Below are positions 61,174-64,000 of a stretch of DNA of 64,000 nt, piece by piece. The position numbers and the translations under genes are program-made. The notes under the pieces were generated by a model. The model searched no databases, had not been told where the DNA came from, and was given only the letters and a program-made list of their open reading frames with translations. Numbering within the stretch: the stretch's first letter is position 1; every line of letters begins with the position of its first letter. This stretch comes from Clostridia bacterium (GTDB lineage: Bacteria > Bacillota > Clostridia > Oscillospirales > Acutalibacteraceae), in assembly GCA_017516745.1 (NCBI GenBank), contig JAFXBF010000011.1, positions 180,640 through 244,639 of the forward strand, read 5' to 3'.

Positions 61174-62523
61174 ATGAAAATGAAGGATGTTTTAATGCAA
61201 ACCAGTTTGACTGACCGTGCCGTGCGCCTTTATATTGACAGCGGACTTGTTGCCCCGAACATTGAACAGTCCTTGAGCGGGCGGAAGAATATTGAGTTTT
61301 CTGCAGAGGATGTGGAACGGCTTAAGAACATTGCGCTTATGCGGGAATCCGATTTTTCAATTGCTGAAATTAAGAGCATTATTGAAAACCCAGGTACATC
61401 AAAGCAGATAGTTGAAAATTATATAAAAAGAACAAATGAAAATATAGTAAACAAAACTGCAATAATTGAAAAACTCAGAACAATTTCAGATAATGATGAA
61501 ATAACCTTTGAATCAATCTGCAAAACACTTTTGTCAACCGCTGATAAAAGGCAATTGCCAATTGAGGATTTGTACTTACCACCTAAAGAGAAGGCAAAAA
61601 AATACGCCTTTATCGCTTTTTCGTGTTTTCAGGCAACGGTTGCTCTTTTGGCGTTTATTACGGTTTGTGTTTTGATATGTGATTACCGCTATCCTCGTGT
61701 TTCTTTAAGCGATATAATGTTTTTGCTGCTGAACATTGGCTGGTTGGTTATAATTGCTTTGAGTGCTGTGGTAATCCGTTTTAATACTGGTCGTTTTGTG
61801 TTTGTGACAGAAAGATCGAGGCTGAAACATCTTTCTTTTTTTCTGTGTTGTGTTACCGTAGCGTGTGGTTTCTTTTCGTTTTTTGCCTCTCTTTTATGCG
61901 CTATCGTTCAACCAGTTTATTCTCAAACCGAAGAGCTTAATAACTATTTGATACTTGATGAACGCCTTGAGCGTTATTTGCGTGATGAAGCCATAGGCTC
62001 ATCAAGTCTGGGCAAAACATATCTGGATTATGCAGAGGTTTTAGGCGATATCGGTATGGAAGAATATTTTAAATATAAAGAAACAGAAGCCTTAAAACTG
62101 ACAGATGTTTTCCCAGATGAAGTTCCGGAATCTGCATCCTGGGTCGATGGTGGTGATTATCCTGACACAACCAACTACTTTTACAGACACACTTGCGACA
62201 ACGATTATTACTATGAGTCCTACGATATTTTTGCCGAGTGGGTTTTGCCTTCGGAAGAATATGAAGCGGCAAAGGAGGCTATGCCCGAAAGCGCATACTG
62301 CGAGCAAAAAGGAAATTGGACTTGTCTTTATTATGAACGCAGTATTAAGCCTTTCAGCATCGGTGAGGACGAGTTTACGGTTGGTAATTGGGACGGAGCA
62401 ATATACTCTCTTTTCCTCGCCGCATATAACGACCAAACTCAAACTGTGCGTTATATAGCTTCTGCTTGTTGTGGGCACAATCCCCCTGAGCAAGGTCCGT
62501 ATTATATCTCGCTTGAATGGTAA
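61174..62523 (+). CDS. Membrane-anchored MerR-family transcription regulator
   Basis: 449 residues. The N-terminal MerR winged helix (MKMKDVLMQTSLTDRAVRLYIDSGLVAPN, then FSAEDVERLKNIALMRESDFSIAEIKSII) is followed by a coiled region, three hydrophobic segments (about 145-170, 180-207, 225-250) and a ~200-residue C-terminal domain rich in Tyr/Glu (YEEYFKYKETEAL-type, DYYYESYDIFAEW, CYYERSIKPFSIGEDEF), probably outside the cell. The usual soluble MerR effector domain is missing. The ATG at 61174 follows AAAGGTGA. Its promoter carries a MerR-type dyad, so autoregulation by a membrane-tethered factor is suggested. Monocistronic between two near-identical terminators. Confidence 0.85.
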   Translation: MKMKDVLMQTSLTDRAVRLYIDSGLVAPNIEQSLSGRKNIEFSAEDVERLKNIALMRESDFSIAEIKSIIENPGTSKQIVENYIKRTNENIVNKTAIIEKLRTISDNDEITFESICKTLLSTADKRQLPIEDLYLPPKEKAKKYAFIAFSCFQATVALLAFITVCVLICDYRYPRVSLSDIMFLLLNIGWLVIIALSAVVIRFNTGRFVFVTERSRLKHLSFFLCCVTVACGFFSFFASLLCAIVQPVYSQTEELNNYLILDERLERYLRDEAIGSSSLGKTYLDYAEVLGDIGMEEYFKYKETEALKLTDVFPDEVPESASWVDGGDYPDTTNYFYRHTCDNDYYYESYDIFAEWVLPSEEYEAAKEAMPESAYCEQKGNWTCLYYERSIKPFSIGEDEFTVGNWDGAIYSLFLAAYNDQTQTVRYIASACCGHNPPEQGPYYISLEW

Positions 62524-62536
62524 TACAAACAAAAAC

Positions 62537-62580
62537 AACACCGATGTGTTCCAACTACGGAACGCATCGGTGTTATTATA
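62537..62580. terminator. Bidirectional terminator between the MerR gene and metA
   Basis: AACACCGATGTGTTCC (62537-62552) pairs with GGAACGCATCGGTGTT (62559-62574), with T-rich ends on both strands. Confidence 0.88.
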
Positions 62581-62584
62581 TATA

Positions 62585-63499
62585 TTACATTGTAGATAAA
62601 TCGTACGGTGTGCGCTGATAGACGAAATAGTTCAGCCAGTTGCTGAAAAGCAGGCTGCCTGCACCCCTCCACCTGATAACGGGCACCTTCTCGGGGTCAT
62701 CATCGGGGAAATAGTTTTCGGGCACCTCAATTTCAAGTCCTGCATTGACGTCTCTGAAATACTCTCTTGCAAGCGTGTCACGGTCATATTCAGCGTGACC
62801 GCAGGCGTAGAAGTTGCGGCACTGCATATCCGACAGCAGGTGTATACCTGCCTTGCTTGAATAGGCGAGTACCTGCAAATCCTTAATCAGAGCAATCTCG
62901 TCAATCCTTACCTCTGTGTGGCGTGAGTGGGGAACATAGAATTCCTCGTCAAAGCCACGCAGCAACGGGTGGAAAAGGTCAAGTGCCCTGTGCTTGAATA
63001 CGCCGAACATCTTTTTGTCAAGCTTGTGCTTCTTCAGTCCGTAGCGGTGGTAAAGTCCTGCCTGTGCACCCCAACAGATGTGAAAGGTTGAATATACGTT
63101 TTTGTCAGCCCAATCAAATATCGTGCAAAGCTCGTCCCAGTAGTCAACCTCTTCAAACTCAAGCTTCTCAACGGGCGCACCCGTCACAATCATACCGTCA
63201 TACTTCTTGTGCTTGATATCGTCAAAGGTTTTGTAAAAGGCAAGCATGTGCTCGCTTGAGACGTGAGTTGCCTTGTGGGTAGCTGTCTGCAACAGCTCAA
63301 CCTCAACCTGAATCGGCGTGTTACTAAGCAGTCGCAGTATCTGTGTTTCCGTTTCAATCTTTGTGGGCATTAAATTGAGTATAAGTATTTTAAGCGGTCG
63401 AATGTCCTGCGTCATTGCACGCTCGTTTGTCATAACGAATATGTTTTCGCTTTCAAGGCTGCTGCGTGCAGGCAGGTTGCCGTCTATTTTAATCGGCAT
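62585..63499 (-). CDS. metAA: Homoserine O-acetyltransferase (MetA family)
   Basis: 304 residues. Acylates homoserine in methionine synthesis. Cys142 in [13 protein letters not shown] is the nucleophile, VPHSRHTE holds the catalytic His, and [14 protein letters not shown] is the C-terminal signature. Glu111 (GAPVEKLEF) occupies the position where Glu, as in Bacillus, favours acetyl-CoA and Gly, as in E. coli, succinyl-CoA, so acetyl transfer is inferred. The ATG at 63499 is preceded by GGAGGGATG; the longer frame upstream has no start or ribosome site. Own promoter at 63549-63577. Confidence 0.95.
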   Translation of the reverse strand: MPIKIDGNLPARSSLESENIFVMTNERAMTQDIRPLKILILNLMPTKIETETQILRLLSNTPIQVEVELLQTATHKATHVSSEHMLAFYKTFDDIKHKKYDGMIVTGAPVEKLEFEEVDYWDELCTIFDWADKNVYSTFHICWGAQAGLYHRYGLKKHKLDKKMFGVFKHRALDLFHPLLRGFDEEFYVPHSRHTEVRIDEIALIKDLQVLAYSSKAGIHLLSDMQCRNFYACGHAEYDRDTLAREYFRDVNAGLEIEVPENYFPDDDPEKVPVIRWRGAGSLLFSNWLNYFVYQRTPYDLSTM

Positions 63500-63548
63500 A
63501 TCATCCCTCCGAGAATAAGCAGAATAAATAAGTACAATAATAATGTAT

Positions 63549-63577
63549 ATAATAACAGATATTATCAAAATATACAA
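63549..63577 (-). promoter_or_regulatory. SigA-type promoter of metA
   Basis: On the minus strand TTGTAT, a 17-nt spacer, TATTAT (63549-63554), 50 nt upstream of the ATG. No SAM riboswitch or T-box was recognised in the leader. Confidence 0.65.
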
Positions 63578-63655
63578 GAGTATTTCTCTAATCTTTTGAT
63601 TAATATCAATATTTAACAAGAAGTGATTTTTGACGAAAAATCTGGAAAAAAGGTG

Positions 63656-63684
63656 TTGACATCTCGAACAAATAGTGTTATTAT
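63656..63684 (+). promoter_or_regulatory. rRNA-type promoter P1
   Basis: TTGACA, 17 nt, TATTAT, preceded by an A-rich stretch. Confidence 0.85.
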
Positions 63685-63759
63685 ATCGAAGCTGTCCGCA
63701 AGAGAGGCAGCGCCGGAAGAGCGAACCGAAAAAAGTTTGAAAAAAGTTTAAAAAAAGGC

Positions 63760-63788
63760 TTGACAAGCATAAAACGGTTTGGTATAAT
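63760..63788 (+). promoter_or_regulatory. rRNA-type promoter P2
   Basis: TTGACA, 17 nt, TATAAT, preceded by A-tracts (AAAAAAGTTTGAAAAAAG), an UP-element-like context. Confidence 0.9.
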
Positions 63789-63868
63789 GGCAAGGCTCTC
63801 TCTTCGAGAGCGGAAAAACTTAACAGAGTTTCTTGGAAAAAGAAATTCAAAAAAGTTTGAAAAAAGTG

Positions 63869-63897
63869 TTGACAAGCGAAAAGGTTTGTGGTATACT
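63869..63897 (+). promoter_or_regulatory. rRNA-type promoter P3
   Basis: TTGACA, 17 nt, TATACT, preceded by the same A-tract block as P2, so the module looks duplicated with a ~105-bp period. Confidence 0.9.
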
Positions 63898-63929
63898 TCA
63901 TAAACGTTGTCGCAAAAAGACAGCACGAA

Positions 63930-64000
63930 ACGCACCTTGAAAATTAAACAACGATTGAAAGAACAAACCCTTGAAGATTCTTTTAGAAGTTAAGTACTTC
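63930..64000 (+). other. rRNA operon leader with boxA-like element (16S beyond the edge)
   Basis: GCACCTTGAAAATTAAACA resembles the boxA-like antitermination leader found just before 16S rRNA in Clostridia. No 16S sequence itself is inside the window. Confidence 0.6.

Noticed and set aside
63500-63655. SAM riboswitch or T-box upstream of metA
   Set aside because: The leader is short and A+T-rich, with no recognisable S-box core or T-box sequence.
63500-63901. N-terminal extension of the MetA frame toward the rRNA promoters
   Set aside because: It would run through AT-rich promoter DNA, has no ribosome site, and MetA begins at MPIKIDG with a site just upstream.

Overview
The window reads as chromosomal DNA from a sporulating Clostridia-class Firmicute, probably a gut Ruminococcaceae/Oscillospirales-type organism. 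This rests on spoIIGA-sigE, spoIIID and a spoIVFA/spoIVFB-like pair, a CIRCE-controlled groESL, HPr kinase, WhiA, Shine-Dalgarno-led genes with frequent GTG/TTG starts, and many SigA promoters with 17-bp spacers. No plasmid, phage or CRISPR locus is visible. The species cannot be named from the sequence alone.

Layout. 1-7.7 kb: 3' part of a GH38 alpha-mannosidase, groESL (minus strand), a phosphoesterase, and a DUF1858-trmK-deoB block. 7.7-16.9 kb: a secreted Thr/Pro-rich protein, a YebC-family regulator, an MBL hydrolase and a HAD phosphatase, then minus-strand membrane-quality genes (parvulin foldase, NfeD-SPFH, DUF421-DUF4363). 17-27.5 kb: a ROK kinase and SIS isomerase separated by a MITE-like hairpin, spoIIID, then hprK, glcK, murB, whiA, dnaE and pfkA. 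27.6-30.2 kb: a BlaI/BlaR1-type repressor-sensor pair with tandem operators. 30.5-41.2 kb: pcrA, a DapA-family lyase, a secreted alpha/beta hydrolase, spoIIGA-sigE, tmcAL, a TIM-barrel protein, a 58-residue membrane microprotein and putP. 41.2-47.5 kb: an OmpR-type two-component system, spoIVFA/spoIVFB-like genes and the TIGR03960/TIGR03936 radical-SAM pair. 47.6-57 kb: rplS, two signal peptidases, ylqF, rnhB, yraN, thrC, a phosphoesterase, tig, clpP and clpX. 57-63.5 kb: accessory-looking DNA with a cohesin-like surface protein, an orphan, a GNAT, a secreted protein, a membrane-anchored MerR-type regulator and metA. The last 350 bp hold three tandem rRNA-type promoters and a boxA-like leader, so an rRNA operon should begin just beyond the right edge.

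Functional themes. Carbon flow and its control (hprK, glcK, pfkA, deoB), protein quality control (groESL, tig-clpPX, parvulin, SPFH/NfeD, signal peptidases) and mother-cell sporulation control (sigE, spoIIID, spoIVFB). I found no single new multi-gene system that I could defend. The most unusual signals are: a membrane-tethered MerR regulator with its own 19-bp-spacer promoter, set between near-identical terminators; a terminator-like hairpin containing the spoIIID Shine-Dalgarno and start; the trmK stop codon inside its own terminator; a coupled mini-ORF in front of signal peptidase I; and several families of small intergenic inverted-repeat elements.
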